NCBI GenBank assembly: GCA_019802505.1
Contig: JAFMOC010000009.1
Location: forward strand, 7,128,501 to 7,192,500
Length of the DNA: 64,000 nt
DNA from: Corydoras sp. C115
Taxonomy: Eukaryota > Chordata > Actinopteri > Siluriformes > Callichthyidae
Direction of reading: 5' to 3'
The position numbers and the translations under genes are program-made. Under the pieces are notes generated by a model that did no database searches, had not been told where the DNA came from, and saw nothing but the letters and a program-made list of their open reading frames with translations. Within the stretch, counting starts at the first letter, position 1. Every line of letters starts with the position of its first letter. Positions 26,483-38,699 of this stretch are shown here, piece by piece.

Positions 26483-27900
26483 TTACTTAACATACTTCTC
26501 CATAAACTTCTTATGAAACTCAGAGCGCAGTGTGTCGTTAATAAAGCGCTTCTCCTTCCGAGATTCATCCACCCCTTTAGCACAGTTTTTAAACACCACA
26601 TCATCATCCCACCTGCAACACACACACAATATTTTTAGTGCAAAACAAATAACATATTTTGTACCTGACTTTGATGTTGAGTGGACACATTTATTTGTGT
26701 GTGTGTACCTCCGTTTAACACTGAAGCTGCTCTGTGTCTGTGCTGCTGATGCTGGTTGTTGTTGTTGTTGTTGTTGTTGTTGTGCTGACAGGTTAAGCAG
26801 TGGATTTCCACTCAGAATATTCTCCATCCGAATCCGTTCTTCCTCCGCTTTCTGTTCTCGCTCCTACACACAAACCACAGACACATCCACCCACCCATCC
26901 ATCCATCAGGACATGAGGACCAACTGTGCTTCAGGCACAGACCGACTGATTGGTCGATGACACTTACCTTCCTCTCCTGCTCCTCTGCTCTCTCCTTTTT
27001 AATTTTCTCGAGTTCGGCCAACAGGGCGGCGGTGTCATCATCACTGTCTGAGGCAGAGTCAGAATCCTCATCTTCCTGCAGGTGTTATAAATAGGGAATT
27101 AAAGGTGTGTAAGCGAATTAAAAATCAACGTGAGGGTAAAGTAAGTATCATCATACATCTGTTAATGGATCATCAGCATCCAGGTTCGCAGCGGGAATCT
27201 GATCCAGACGAGGACGTTTCGTTGAGGAAGAGGAGGATGAAGATGTGTGTTCTGTAAATAACAAGAACTGTAAAAAAACGGGCTACACCTGAACCACACC
27301 CTGTAAATGTCTCGATGAAACACACACACACACACACCTCTGGCTCCTCTATCTCTTTTCACCACTGCCCTCTCCCTCTCCTCCAGCTCACGCCTGAAAT
27401 CACGAGTACGCACCTCCTCAGGGGCATCCTGGGTTGGTTGTCTTAAACACAAACACACACAGAATATGTTTATATATTTATATTTGGTCATATAGCAGAC
27501 GCTTTTATCCAAAGCAACTTACAAATATCCAAATACGGTTGAGGTCATAGAGCCCCCTGGAGCAATGAGCAGTAAGGGTCTTGCTCAAGCACCCACAGTG
27601 ATAACTTCAGTGGACTGGGAATTTGAACCCTCAACCTTCTGATTGACAGCCCAACGACCTAAGCACTGAGCCACCACGTCCACACATCTGATAGAGAATG
27701 ATCAGTGTGTGTAAAACACACAGCTGAGTTGATGGGTTCCATCACGTGTGTATGTGTGTGTTTCTATACCTGTATTTGATCTTCGTGTGTCCAGGTAGAT
27801 CTCTGCTGGAGTACTGCTTGGACAGTGCACTCAGATCCCCCTCTCCTTTGCCCCGCCCACCACGTGCGGGTTCAAACGTCGGGCGCGCCGCTGTGGTCAT
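26483..27900 (-). CDS. cwc15: Spliceosome-associated protein CWC15
   Basis: Component of the Prp19/CDC5L (NineTeen-related) complex in the active spliceosome. Six exons: 27770-27900, 27338-27441, 27157-27251, 26968-27075, 26709-26863, 26483-26612; 723 nt, 240 aa (human 229). Family blocks: MTTAARPTFEPARGG at the N-terminus, SKQYSSRDLPGHTKIKYRQ, APEEVRTRDFRRELEERE, a Ser run, IPAANLDADDPLTD, an acidic stretch, TAALLAELEKIKKERAEEQE, and a C-terminus that runs WDDDVVFKNCAKGVDESRK to FHKKFMEKYVK. Residues 174-182 are nine consecutive Gln encoded by pure CAA, absent from the mammalian protein. An acceptor 10 nt upstream of the ATG implies a further 5' noncoding exon, not located. Confidence 0.95.
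26613..26708 (-). other. AC-GT bridged intron (cwc15)
   Basis: 96-nt sense-strand intron: GTACACACACAC at the donor and GTGTGTGTGTTGCAG at the acceptor. Notable because cwc15 itself encodes a spliceosome component. Confidence 0.7.
27483..27680 (+). repeat. tRNA-derived-like interspersed repeat, second copy
   Basis: Same family as 18642-18850: GACGCTTTTATCCAAAGC, CCTGGAGCAATGAGCAGTAA, GGGTCTTGCTCAAGCACCCA, GAATTTGAACCC. Located in cwc15 intron 1. A short reverse-orientation scrap of the same family is at about 28235-28290, and a degraded one at about 53793-53900. Confidence 0.7.
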
Positions 27901-29005
27901 CTCTGATCACCTGATCACACAAAACACAGGGACATTACAAAGAGCCATGTATAAAGTGTTCTGTCCAGGCACGTCGTTAGACCTGGGCTTTCGGAAGAGC
28001 TGTCGCAGAGTTACGGTATTTCAAAGCAAAAGCTTGTTAAAACTGTCTCATCTGCGACAAAGTCGTAAAACAGATTCATGCTTTTCTGCCGAAGCTCAGG
28101 TTCATTTATTCAAAAGTTTTCATCCAAAACCATCATTTATTACAACTGAATGGAAAAGGGGGGGGGGCATCAAATAACAATCAGGTTTGATGATTTTACA
28201 GTGTAGTTGGTTTTCTGCATAACTTCTGACTTGTGATGTTCTCATTTGTAAGTCACTTTGGATAAAAGGGTCTGCTAAATGACTAAATGTAATGTAAATT
28301 AACGTGCTCTCCACCGCTGACAGACATATTTCATATGTAATTTAATTTTATCCAATATAACTAATCAACTAATCAAACAAAATGAATGTAACAACAGTTT
28401 GAAAAATGGATAAATACCCTCATGAAAGTGAACTTTTTAAAGAGAACAGAGGAGGAATAAGGGATCTGGGCTAAAGCCCCTGATGTTTCTAAACCCTAAA
28501 AACGCCCCTGGTTCTGTCTACAAATATCTACAAATATCTACAAAGATCTCAACGTCGAAGTCGGTTCCTGCGTACAAAAGGTTCCTGATCTGAAATACAG
28601 GAACTAATCCTGATCTGAACAAAACCCGAAACGATGAAGCTCATTTGGATGATTTCAAACTCTCTGATCAGCATGTGGCGGCAAGGTGGCTTAGTGGGCT
28701 GGCATGTTCTCCTCTCAGCGCTAGGGATTGCTGGTTCGAATCCCAATCTGGGTGGAGTTTGCATGTTCTCCCTATGTCCGCGTGAGTTTCCTCCGGGTTT
28801 TCCGGTTTCCTCCCACAGTCCAAAAACATGGATCAAGGTCAATTGAATTCTCCAAATTGCCCCATATAGAGTGTGTGAGTGAGTGTGCTCAGTGGTCGAT
28901 TGCCCCCCTGTCCTGGGTGAATCTGTCCAGCGCCTGAAATGTTCCCCCACCGCGACCCTAATAGAGGATAAAGCGGGAGATAATATGGATGGATGGATGA
29001 TCAGC
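27901..29005. other. cwc15 5' flank
   Basis: No exon recognised apart from possible cwc15 leader. Contains a repeat scrap (about 28235-28290) and a full V-SINE (28678-28998). Confidence 0.6.
28678..28998 (+). mobile_element. V-SINE with 12-bp target-site duplication
   Basis: Head GCAAGGTGGCTTAGTGGG, B box GGTTCGAATCC, canonical core, tail AAAGCGGGAGATAATATGGA. GATCAGCATGTG precedes (28666-28677) and follows (28999-29010) the element: a perfect 12-bp duplication, as expected for LINE-mediated insertion. Confidence 0.9.
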
Positions 29006-29713
29006 ATGTGAATGACACTCAGCTCATTACTGAACATCAATAACGCCGCACCGATCACGTGACTGACGTGGTGACCATTAAAACCCCGAACCGCGTTGCC
29101 TTCTGTAAACAGACCGTTAGCTACAATGCTAACAATGTTAGCTCTGCGCAAAACACCGCAAAATTAACCTGCATCCGAGTTTAGATCGACACCACGCGTT
29201 CGATAACATACAAACATACAGAATACTGAACAAAACAACACAAAAAAACTACAACATAAAGCACGATTACCGCGATTATTCGACCAGCCTCTCCCCCACC
29301 AGCATAGGCAGAGACAACGTGTGACGTATTCACAAATACGGAGCGCTCGTTCGGACAAACGCTCGATAAACGAAGCGAGCAAACCGATTCGAGGCTGAAA
29401 TGATCCCACCTTCAGTTTTGCAGTGCCACCTGGTGGTCACTACTGCACCAACACACCTCGGCACAGAGTCGCGAGAAAATCGGCAAAATAATAAAGATTA
29501 GAATTATTTCGTGAAGCAGCTAATAATCAATAAATCTATTGATCAATTTGGACCCTACAAACATCTTGTTCATAACAAAATAAAAGAGATTATTTTTAAA
29601 AATATTATACCAATACTACTAAATACAATTATAAGTAAATTCTACGATATTAATGATGCTTGTAGTTTTTGTAGTAAAGGGGCCACAGAATCCGTTGAAC
29701 ATTTATTTAGACC

Positions 29714-29756
<43 letters not shown>

Positions 29757-29759
29757 CAT
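29006..29759. repeat. Tandem duplication, copy 1 (754 bp)
   Basis: Bases from ATGTGAATGACACTC onward recur 754 bp to the right. The unit carries a CpG-containing segment with TCACGTGAC and TGACGTGG motifs (about 29056-29073), which may be promoter sequence for cwc15 (inference), a LINE-like coding fragment, and ends in (TA)n. Confidence 0.93.
29511..29712 (+). pseudogene. L1/Tx1-like LINE ORF2 C-terminal fragment (copy 1)
   Basis: A continuous frame ends in CSFCSKGATESVEHLFRP, the Cys-X2-Cys...His-Leu-Phe knuckle typical of the C-terminus of L1-clade ORF2 proteins (usual form CxxC...EHLFWxC). It runs into (TA)n. Same strand as GT6-B; non-functional. Confidence 0.6.
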
Positions 29760-30474
29760 ATGTGAATGACACTCAGCTCATTACTGAACATCAATAACGC
29801 CGCACCGATCACGTGACTGACGTGGTGACCATTAAAACCCCGAACCGCGTTGCCTTCTGTAAACAGACCGTTAGCTACAATGCTAACAATGTTAGCTCTG
29901 CGCAAAACACCGCAAAATTAACCTGCATCCGAGTTTAGATCGACACCACGCGTTCGATAACATACAAACATACAGAATACTGAACAAAACAACACAAAAA
30001 AACTACAACATAAAGCACGATTACCGCGATTATTCGACCAGCCTCTCCCCCACCAGCATAGGCAGAGACAACGTGTGACGTATTCACAAATACGGAGCGC
30101 TCGTTCGGACAAACGCTCGATAAACGAAGCGAGCAAACCGATTCGAGGCTGAAATGATCCCACCTTCAGTTTTGCAGTGCCACCTGGTGGTCACTACTGC
30201 ACCAACACACCTCGGCACAGAGTCGCGAGAAAATCGGCAAAATAATAAAGATTAGAATTATTTCGTGAAGCAGCTAATAATCAATAAATCTATTGATCAA
30301 TTTGGACCCTACAAACATCTTGTTCATAACAAAATAAAAGAGATTATTTTAAAAATATTATACCAATACTACTAAATACAATTATAAGTAAATTCTACGA
30401 TATTAATGATGCTTGTAGTTTTTTGTAGTAAAGGGGCCACAGAATCCGTTGAACATTTATTTAGACCGTATATA

Positions 30475-30480
<6 letters not shown>
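29760..30480. repeat. Tandem duplication, copy 2
   Basis: Nearly identical to 29006-29720. The only differences noticed are single-base T-run changes (near 30344 and 30422) and the terminal (TA)n. The LINE-like fragment recurs at about 30265-30470. Confidence 0.93.
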
Positions 30481-30538
<58 letters not shown>

Positions 30539-30553
30539 TGTGTGTGTGTGTGT

Positions 30554-30594
<41 letters not shown>
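30471..30594. repeat. (TA)n then (TG)n microsatellite
   Basis: TA tract to about 30535, then GT units to 30594, at the end of duplication copy 2. Confidence 0.95.
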
Positions 30595-30596
<2 letters not shown>

Positions 30597-30953
30597 GTGT
30601 GTGTGTTTTTTTTTGTCTTCTTTTTATGTTATAATGAAACTTTAAAAAATGGTACTGGTAATAAAAATAATATAAAAATCTGTAATTGTGAATTATAATA
30701 AAAATAAATATATGAATGTGTTAGTTATCTTTTTAAATCCGGCATTAATGTAGGAATAAGAACCGTGTGGAACAGTGTAGAGGGTGGAGAACCAACATAT
30801 GTTGCCTTTGTAAAAGCACATTATTGTACCATTCACAGAAAAGTTAAATCTTTAGAGTAAAAATGTTCCGGTTCCATCGGTCATCAATGTCATTACTCAT
30901 GCGTGACCTGTCTGTAAGGAAATCAGCTATTGGCTGGCCTAAAAGTCGCCAAA

Positions 30954-30976
30954 TGACGTCATCGGCTAATTTGCAT
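30954..30976 (+). promoter_or_regulatory. Consensus CRE next to a perfect octamer
   Basis: TGACGTCA (30954-30961, full CREB/ATF palindrome) and ATTTGCAT (30969-30976, POU octamer) lie 7 bp apart. It is about 600 bp upstream of GT6-B exon 1. Function is inferred from the motifs only. Confidence 0.4.
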
Positions 30977-31397
30977 AATAGTCATTTGCGTGTATTTGAA
31001 GCAGTAGAATAAAGACATAACGTTGCGAGAGAGAAAGAAGTGAGTAAAAAACTCCCGAAATATGTCCAAACTACAAATGAATTCTATTATCCAGGTTTTA
31101 AAAATCCTTCACTGTCTACAGAGTATAAAGGAATGTTCCCAACAACTTTAGAACTTGAGAGTGGTGGTTGTCATAGTGATAAAATTTAATTCTACGGATC
31201 AACGGATCTTCACAAAAAAAGTTTATGTAAGAGAAATGTCTCTGAACACCGAAATGTTAGGCTTTTTACTGAGATATAAGTTCCAGTTAGTCAGACTGAA
31301 TTATATATGTACAAATGTTTTGATCAGTGTATATGATGTCATTTCGCACTTCTGAGTAGTTAAGGTACCTTTGTCATATTTGTCTAACTTAGTTTGC

Positions 31398-31405
31398 TAT
31401 ATAAG
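31398..31405 (+). promoter_or_regulatory. Candidate TATA box for GT6 copy B
   Basis: CTATATAAG at the right distance for a transcript starting about 31430, giving a leader of about 150 nt before the ATG at 31584. Confidence 0.4.
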
Positions 31406-31583
31406 TAGCCTGCCCTTCACTGTTTAAAATATACAGTTTAAAATAGATTAGTGCTGTTGCTTTATTGAGATCTGAGCTGATATCAATCTCATTATCCACT
31501 TCCATTATCCACGCACCCTTCCTGTCTCACTTCTCTCTACTCTCACTCAGTCTGTGTGAACGAGTGAATAAAGAATCATCAGA

Positions 31584-33352
31584 ATGCGATCATCAGCAGC
31601 TCATATTCTGACTTTCATCACAGTGAGCACAGTGTTGATGCTTCTCTGGTATGCACACCATTAATTATTAAAAATTATTAACGTTTTTGAACAAGGAAAT
31701 AAATCATCAGGATGAATATGAGTGTGTATATGTAAATAAGTAATTATTTACATATAAGTAAGTGAATTATTAGGATTTAAATGAGAAACTAAACTTCAGA
31801 CAAAATCTCTTTGAGCAGATGAGGATGAGCGTTAGGGCATTAGTGACTCTCAATTTGTGACTCCTGTATTTTTTAGGTACATATACTGTGGGTTCAATAC
31901 ACACAGGTGAGAAACACCCAACTACCACATTTACATTTACAATAAAAATCATTCACACAAACTCACATGAAAACACGATGGAGGGCATTTGTCAGAGCAT
32001 GGACATTGTGGAGATCTGCACATGGCATAAACATCAGAACTATCAATGCCATTTTATAAAACAAATTTAGACATGAATATAATTTAGGCTTATTTCTGAT
32101 TAATATTATAAAATTTATTAATTATGTAATTTTTGATACTTAAAGGGAACAAAAAGACAACTGTCTCAAAGAACTACTGTTACTCAAGAGGTGAGAATAC
32201 ACACACACACACACACAATGTGTGTGTGAATTTTGTTTCATGTATTTGAACCTTTAACTGAAAAAGCATTCTATTATTTTTCAAGAATTTTAAATAATCA
32301 GCACAAAACAATAAGCAGGTACATAACTGTGTTATTTCTTTTTAATATAGCATGTATTATTACATAGTAGTTCATAAATGTATGTGTATGTGTGTGTGTT
32401 TTAGCCGGCTTGATGTTCCCACCACAAGTCCATGGTTAGCACCAATAGTATGGAATGGTTCATTTGATCTGAAAATGATTGATGGCATCTACAAAAAGCA
32501 AAACATCACCATAGCAACGACTGTTTTTGCTCTTGGCAAGTATGTTAACACAGTTACTCTTGATGTATCAAAGATAATGTGGTCTGAATCGCACTTCTGT
32601 AGTCACTCTTTGTGAGCAACAGTAGATGATGTGGTTTATTGTGTAAATGATGTTTTTTCAGGTATGTAATGTTTCTGAAAGACTTCCTGGAAACTGCTGA
32701 GCAGCATTTCTTTGTGGGTTACCGTGTGAACTATTATCTGTTTACTGATCGCTCACCAGAAGTACCAAAAATAAAGCTGGGGGCGGAGCGTCACTTAACC
32801 ATCATTAATACAGCCAGTTCGAACCGTTGGCAGGAAATCACCCTGCGGCGAATGGAGAGGATCGAGAAGCTGATTGAAGAGAGACTCAGTAATGAAGCTG
32901 ACTACATCTTCAGCCTGGACGTCGACACAAAGTTCCACTCACACTGGGGGGCTGAGACTCTCAGTGACATGGTTGGTGTGTTACACCCTGGTTATTATGG
33001 AACACACCGAAATCAATTTCCATTCGAGCGGCGCCCTGAATCCCAGGCCTACATCCCAATGGATGAGGGAGACTACTACTATGGGGGGGCTGTGCTCGGG
33101 GGCCGCATCGACAAGGTGCTAAAACTGGTCAAAACCTGTCGCATCATGCTGGACGTGGACCGAGCCAATAATATTGAAGCTGCTTGGCAGGAGGAGTCTC
33201 ACCTGAACAAGTACTTCCTGTACAGTAAACCCACCAAGCTTCTCTCACCTGAATACCTGTGGCAGGACTTCAAAGAAATAACACAGAACATCAAAGTGAT
33301 TCGATTCAGTCAGGTGATTAAAAATTATGCAGAGATTCGACCCAACCCTTAA
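31584..33352 (+). CDS. GT6-family alpha-1,3-GalNAc/Gal transferase, copy B
   Basis: Golgi glycosyltransferase of the ABO/Forssman family. Five exons: 31584-31648, 31877-31906, 32146-32190, 32405-32539, 32662-33352; 966 nt, 321 aa, phases identical to copy A. The anchor is HILTFITVSTVLMLLWY. DVD (metal/UDP-sugar) lies at 178-180 and GDYYYGGAVLGG carries the same GGA triplet as GBGT1. Its acceptor region differs from A and C: HPGYYGTHRNQFPFERRPES, which is closer to mammalian GBGT1 (HPSYY...QQFPYERR) and ABO (HPGFYG). The C-terminus is EIRPNP. Intact. Expressed function and acceptor are not knowable from sequence; the divergent acceptor region suggests it is not redundant with A and C. Confidence 0.88.
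32191..32404 (+). other. AC-GT bridged intron (GT6 copy B, intron 3)
   Basis: 214-nt intron: GTGAGAAT(AC)n at the donor and TGTGTATGTGTGTGTGTTTTAG-type end (GT-rich, then TTTTAG) at the acceptor. A plus-strand example, so the pattern is not an artefact of one DNA strand. Confidence 0.65.
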
Positions 33353-33765
33353 AAAACTGTAATGATCTGACCCAGAGTCCTGTAACACAGCAGAAACATT
33401 AATAACAGGGTGCCATCATACATGACATCACATTTTAATTTTGATTTATATAATTTTCACATTTTTACTGTGATGTCTTAAAGCAGATTCACAGTTTCAA
33501 AAGCTTGAACTCCAAAAGAGCAAGAAGAGTCGATGGAGATGAAAAACCTAGAAAAAGACTTGTTAAGAGCGAAACCTTAAGAGGCTCAAGCTGCAGTGGA
33601 GGAACCATGATTCCTCATGTCATAATGTTCTTAATGAATCACATGATTTCTGTATGTGAAGATTTTTCATGTAAATCTTTCCTTCATTGAGACGTGAAAA
33701 GTTCACAAATGTCAACATTTTTTATTCTCCACTTAAACAGGAACTTCTTATAAAGAACCTGCACC

Positions 33766-33808
<43 letters not shown>

Positions 33809-34477
33809 GTGGGGAACATGTACTAAAATAAGTTTAAAACAATTATTTAATAAATCTGTGTTTAGAATCATTGAGCTGAATTTTCTCATCAGATTCCGTT
33901 TTGTGCTAAATCAGAGACAGAAGAGCACGTTGCTGTTGTTTGAAGATAAACCAGATTTTTTTTTTTAAAGTGGATGAGTTTTCCCATAACATCATTGTGG
34001 TATTTTAACATTTAATGTCCCTTGAGCTGTTGGTATCACAGTACACTTTTTGTTCTGTCTTCGTTTTCCCTAGGTTTTTTCCACAATGGTAAGGTGTTTT
34101 TTTTCTCCCCGTGAACTTGACTTGGTCTGAGGGGAAATCTGATCACTATAGTATTTAAAAAAATTAATTATATCACCTGAATAATCAGAGAACACCTTTT
34201 CTCCTTAGCACACAAAAAACACGAAATCTGATATAATAAACAGAGATCACTGGATTGGACTGGACCTTCTGACACGGTTCTAAGGTTTGTTCTGGTTCGT
34301 CAACATTTACTTTATTTTTCTTTAATTCATCAAATTCCAAATGTTAACTTTTTTAACTTTGACTTGTAAATTAGGAACTTATACTAATTTGAGGTTGGAC
34401 TGTCGCACCACCAGACCACACCTTCCTTGTATCTGTATTCTTTCACTCTGTAAATGAGTCGATAAGGAAACATCACA
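33353..34477. other. Spacer between GT6 copies B and C
   Basis: AT-rich with (GT)n at 33772-33806. No exon or known repeat recognised. Includes the copy B 3' UTR and copy C promoter. Confidence 0.6.
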
Positions 34478-36986
34478 ATGCGCTCAAAAACTAATATTTT
34501 CCTTTTTCTGGTTATATTGATCACAGTGTTGCTGCTCTGGTATGTACACCATTCTTTCCTTATAATACCATTAAAACTGATGAAGAAACACCAGATTATA
34601 TTATTAAGTAAAGAATGTGTGTGTGTGTGTGTGGGTGTCTATGAGTTAGGAGTGTATTTTGCACTAAAGCGACTGCTTGTGTGTTTGCTTCTTCTGCAGT
34701 CTTGTCTTATTGTCTAATTGTTTACAAAAAAGTTTACAATTACTAATCCTTATTAATTCCAAATATTTGCCATTTTGTTTTATATAAACTCCTCTTTTTA
34801 AAGCATATTTGGGGTTGTGTGTGTGTGTGCATATGTGTGTGTGTTTCTCAGTCTCAGGAAGACTGTAATAACATAAAAATAAAGATAGAATATGCTGTTA
34901 AACTCTCTATGTGACACATTATAAGATCAATTATAAAAAAACATTTAGCATTTTTCTTTTTAAAATTGGACAATACAGCAACATAAAAAAAACTTTTTTT
35001 AAATATGTGTTGCCCGAAGGCAACCATACCATTATAGACAAATAAAAATATTGTTTTCATAAAGAAAAAAAAATTCATATATATATATATATGAATAAAA
35101 TCAATTTCTTTAACCAAATAATTAAACAGATTTCTTGTGCTTTTGATGTATAATATTTTTTATATTTGAATAAACTCATTTTATATTCATATGTTGCTTG
35201 CATCAAATTATCATATCAAAAAATTACGACTGATGTTTCAAAAGGAACTGTAAAACAAAAACATAATCTCATTATATATACACATTATGCTTACAAAGAT
35301 TGCACATACACACGAGAACCTGCCTGTACATACATATTTTTAAAATCCCCTATATCACGAATCACTATCACCCTCATTGCTCATTAAAGTTGAGGAAGCA
35401 ATCCTCTAACAGAGGATTAAAAGTACATTTTGAAAACAGCACTAATACAATGTCTGAACAAGCTGGGTTTTGCATAGTTTTGCAAGGCTGCACATATCCC
35501 CCAAAACAGTGTTACCGGCTCTGATGTCTCTCTGATAATGCAGTCAGACCTTAACAAACAGCCAGATCAAACACGTTCAAGCCAGATCAAACACGAAAAT
35601 AACGCTTAATGTATTTATTTTTGTTTTTTTGCTTTTTTATGTCAATGGGGTTTTCATCTGGATAACACTGAACAACTAAATGGATGTATTCTTTCATTTT
35701 AAAAAGCTTATACATATAAGGTCATATTTCCTGGATAAAACATGGTACCATTTTTAATTTAATTCTAATCTGAGTAAAAAGATGAAAGGATCAGAGTTTC
35801 AATGACCTCTAATTTTGCTTAAACAAATAATCCAGGGTGGAGAATTCAAATAATCACATCAGATTATATCCCATCATTCATGCTGCACTCACAAAAGATT
35901 ACATTGTTAAACAAGTTTTAGATTTCCTCTTTTTCCTCCTGAGGTTTTTTTTTTTTTATGGCACTTTATTTACATGGTGATGATTCTTTAATAGTAACCT
36001 GATTACCATTGTCAGTGCACTGTTTCTGTGGTGGGGCTCGAACCGAGGGCCATGGTACCTGGTGTAAAAAAAAAAAAAAGGTGAAGTTCAAAAGTTTCTG
36101 TAGATTCTCCAGTTCTTCCACGATAAACTGTTGGCAAAGTCATCATGATCCACCATCTGTTGTTTCGTTTTCCCCGTAGTACGTCTACTACAGACGGCGA
36201 GATGGTGAAGTGATGGCGGATTTCACTTATCCATTAAACTTCGCATGATAAAAAAAAAGGAACCACGACAGAATTTGAAATGTTTCATGGCTGCTCCTTA
36301 AAATGTTCTGTATTAAAACATCAAAACACATTTATTTGGAAAATTTGAAATAATTTGAGAATACTGTTTAAATGTTAACAATCCTAAAAAACATGAAATG
36401 TACAAGAGAATAGAAAAACTGCAAACAGTTGTGAATGCAAATACTGAATCAGTGTCTTCTCTCATACAGGTACATTTATTACGAAAAGTTTGCTTCCCGG
36501 TAAGAAACACATACACACACATATATATACACACACACACGCATGGTGTAGGTGATCTGTGAGCTGTGTATTAAGTGTACCTATAAAAAGTCATCAAAAA
36601 CTTGATGGATATCTGTTGGGAATTATGTTACAGTGGTGTTTCTGGAACTGACGTATCCAACAAGGTCCTCCAAATTCTTAAAGAAACCACAAGTTCCCTT
36701 GCTAGATTCCTGGAGATGTGCAGATTTGATATTTGTGGATGGTTCCAAAGAGAGCAGTGCATTGTGGGTCACCACCACATTTTACTGAACTCATTAAAGA
36801 AGAACAGTGCATGTGTAAAGCTGTAGTGATGGAACTAAATACATATTGATGCTGGAACTAAAAACAAGGGTTCCACAAGGGTTCCACTATAACAAAGGTT
36901 TCTTTCCTCATGATGCCACCTTCAAAACATTGATTTTAACTGGTTAAGTGGGAAATTGTTGCCAATTTACACAAAAAAATTAAATC

Positions 36987-37037
<51 letters not shown>

Positions 37038-38699
37038 TATTTATTCTTTTCTGACCTTATAGGAATTTTGATCACCAGGCTACAACAGAAGCACGCTGTC
37101 TAAATGAGTAAAAACATAAACACTCACAACATGTACACAAACCTGATGGGGGGGCAGGGGGTGTCTGTGGGTGTAAGGACCAGGGTGGAGAAATGTATTA
37201 TATGAACGTCTCCTCAGTATGTGTTGGGGGGAGGGGGAGGAGAGGGAGTAGAGGACAAGAGAAAAAAATGAGAAAAAAGATAAGATAATAAACTCAAACC
37301 AGTAAAACTGACAACCACTGTATAAAGGTAAAAGTGATGAATCAACACAGGACAAAGTGTCAAATTTATTGTTAATTTAATGATAATATTATCAGTCTCT
37401 TCTATTCATTGTTTTATTATTTTATAGAATGAAAAATATTATTTCAAAAGAACTACAGCTTCCAAAAGGGTGAGATGCAGAATACACCCACACCCAGTTT
37501 TTTGATTGTAGAATTTTATATACAATTACACTTTTTATATAAATAAATTTATATTATGTCTTTTTCAGTATTGTACATTCTCAACCCAGCACAACTGGCA
37601 GGTGTGTAGCTTTCATATAGCCATATTTCTTCTTTATGTGTATTATAGCCAAATGTGTGTGTATTTGTGTGTGTGTGCTTTAGCCGACCCGATGTTCCCA
37701 TCACAAGCCCATGGTTAGCACCGATTGTGTGGAATGAAACCTTTGATCTTAAAGTCATTGATGGCATCTACAAGCAACATAACATCACTGTGGCGACAAC
37801 CGTGTTTGCTCTCGGGAAGTACGTCAGTATATTAATATGTGAGGCACCATGGGTAATACAGTGTGGCATCCATTAATGAACTGAGTGTTCATTAACCTGG
37901 AACCTGTTCATCTCTTGTGTTCTCTGTTCCCTCATTACTGTAGATCACACTGTGTTACTTATTTACAGTAGATGATGTGGTTTATTCTGTTTAATGATGT
38001 TTTTTCAGGTATGTAATATTCCTAAAAAACTTCCTGGAGTCAGCGGAGCAGCATTTCTTTGTGGGTTACCGTGTGAACTATTACCTGTTTACTGATCGCC
38101 CGGCGGATGTTCCCAACGTGACCTTGGGGGCGGAGCATCATTTAACCATCATTAATACAGCCAGTTCGAACCGTTGGCAGGAAATCAGCCTGCGGCGAAT
38201 GGAGAGGATCGAGAAGCTGATTGAAGAGAGACTCATTAATGAAGCTGACTACATCTTCAGCCTCGACGTCGACTCCATGTTCCACTCACACTGGGGGGCC
38301 GAGACTCTGGATGACATCATTGCAGCGATACATCCCTGGTTTTTTGGAGAAACTCGAGAGAAATTCACCTACGAGCGACGCCCTGAATCCCAGGCCTTCA
38401 TCCCCATGAATGAGGGAGACTATTACTATGGGGGGGCTGTGATCGGGGGGCGAGTCAGCAGGGTGCTAAAACTGGTCAAAACCTGCCGCAAGATGCTGGA
38501 TGTGGACCGAGCCAATAATATTGAAGCAGTGTGGCAGGAGGAGTCTCACCTGAACAAGTACTTCCTGTACAACAAACCCACAAAGCTTCTCTCACCTGAA
38601 TACCTGTGGGCAGACCAGAAGGCTAGAACAAATGTCATCAAAGTGGTTCGATTCACTCAGGTCCTAAAGGACTATGCGTCGATTCGCCCAAACGCCTAA
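34478..38699 (+). CDS. GT6-family alpha-1,3-GalNAc/Gal transferase, copy C
   Basis: Third intact GT6 gene. Exons: 34478-34539, 36470-36499, 37428-37469, 37684-37818, 38009-38699; 960 nt, 319 aa. The membrane anchor is IFLFLVILITVLLLWY. DVD is at 176-178, and the loop is GDYYYGGAVIGG. Like copy A it has HPWF (HPWFFGETREKFTYERR) where family members usually have HPGF or HPSY, and exon 4 (RPDVPITSPWLAPIVWNETF) is almost identical to copy A. Intron 1 is 1.9 kb with a (TTA)n elsewhere in the stem introns. Intron 4 still aligns with copy A for long stretches, so A and C separated recently or have been converted. Function as for copy A, inferred. Confidence 0.88.
36987..37037. repeat. (TTA)n trinucleotide repeat
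   Basis: About 17 TTA units in intron 2 of GT6 copy C. Confidence 0.95.

Larger units (their letters stand above)
30600..31583. other. 5' flank of GT6 copy B
   Basis: No gene recognised. A 51-codon open stretch (30708-30860) has no homology I recognise. Contains the CRE/octamer pair (30954-30976) and a TATA box (31398-31405). Confidence 0.55.

Noticed and set aside
28549..29151. 200-codon open frame on the minus strand
   Set aside because: Most of it is the reverse complement of a V-SINE; the same applies to open frames at 6924-7172, 16082-16649, 43222-43509 and 63269-63517.
29164..29409. 81-aa open frame, repeated identically at 29918-30163
   Set aside because: Identity is explained by the tandem duplication. 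The protein has no recognisable homology and no gene structure around it.
30708..30860. 51-codon open stretch after the (TG)n repeat
   Set aside because: No homology recognised, no start or splice context; could be chance or part of an unknown element.
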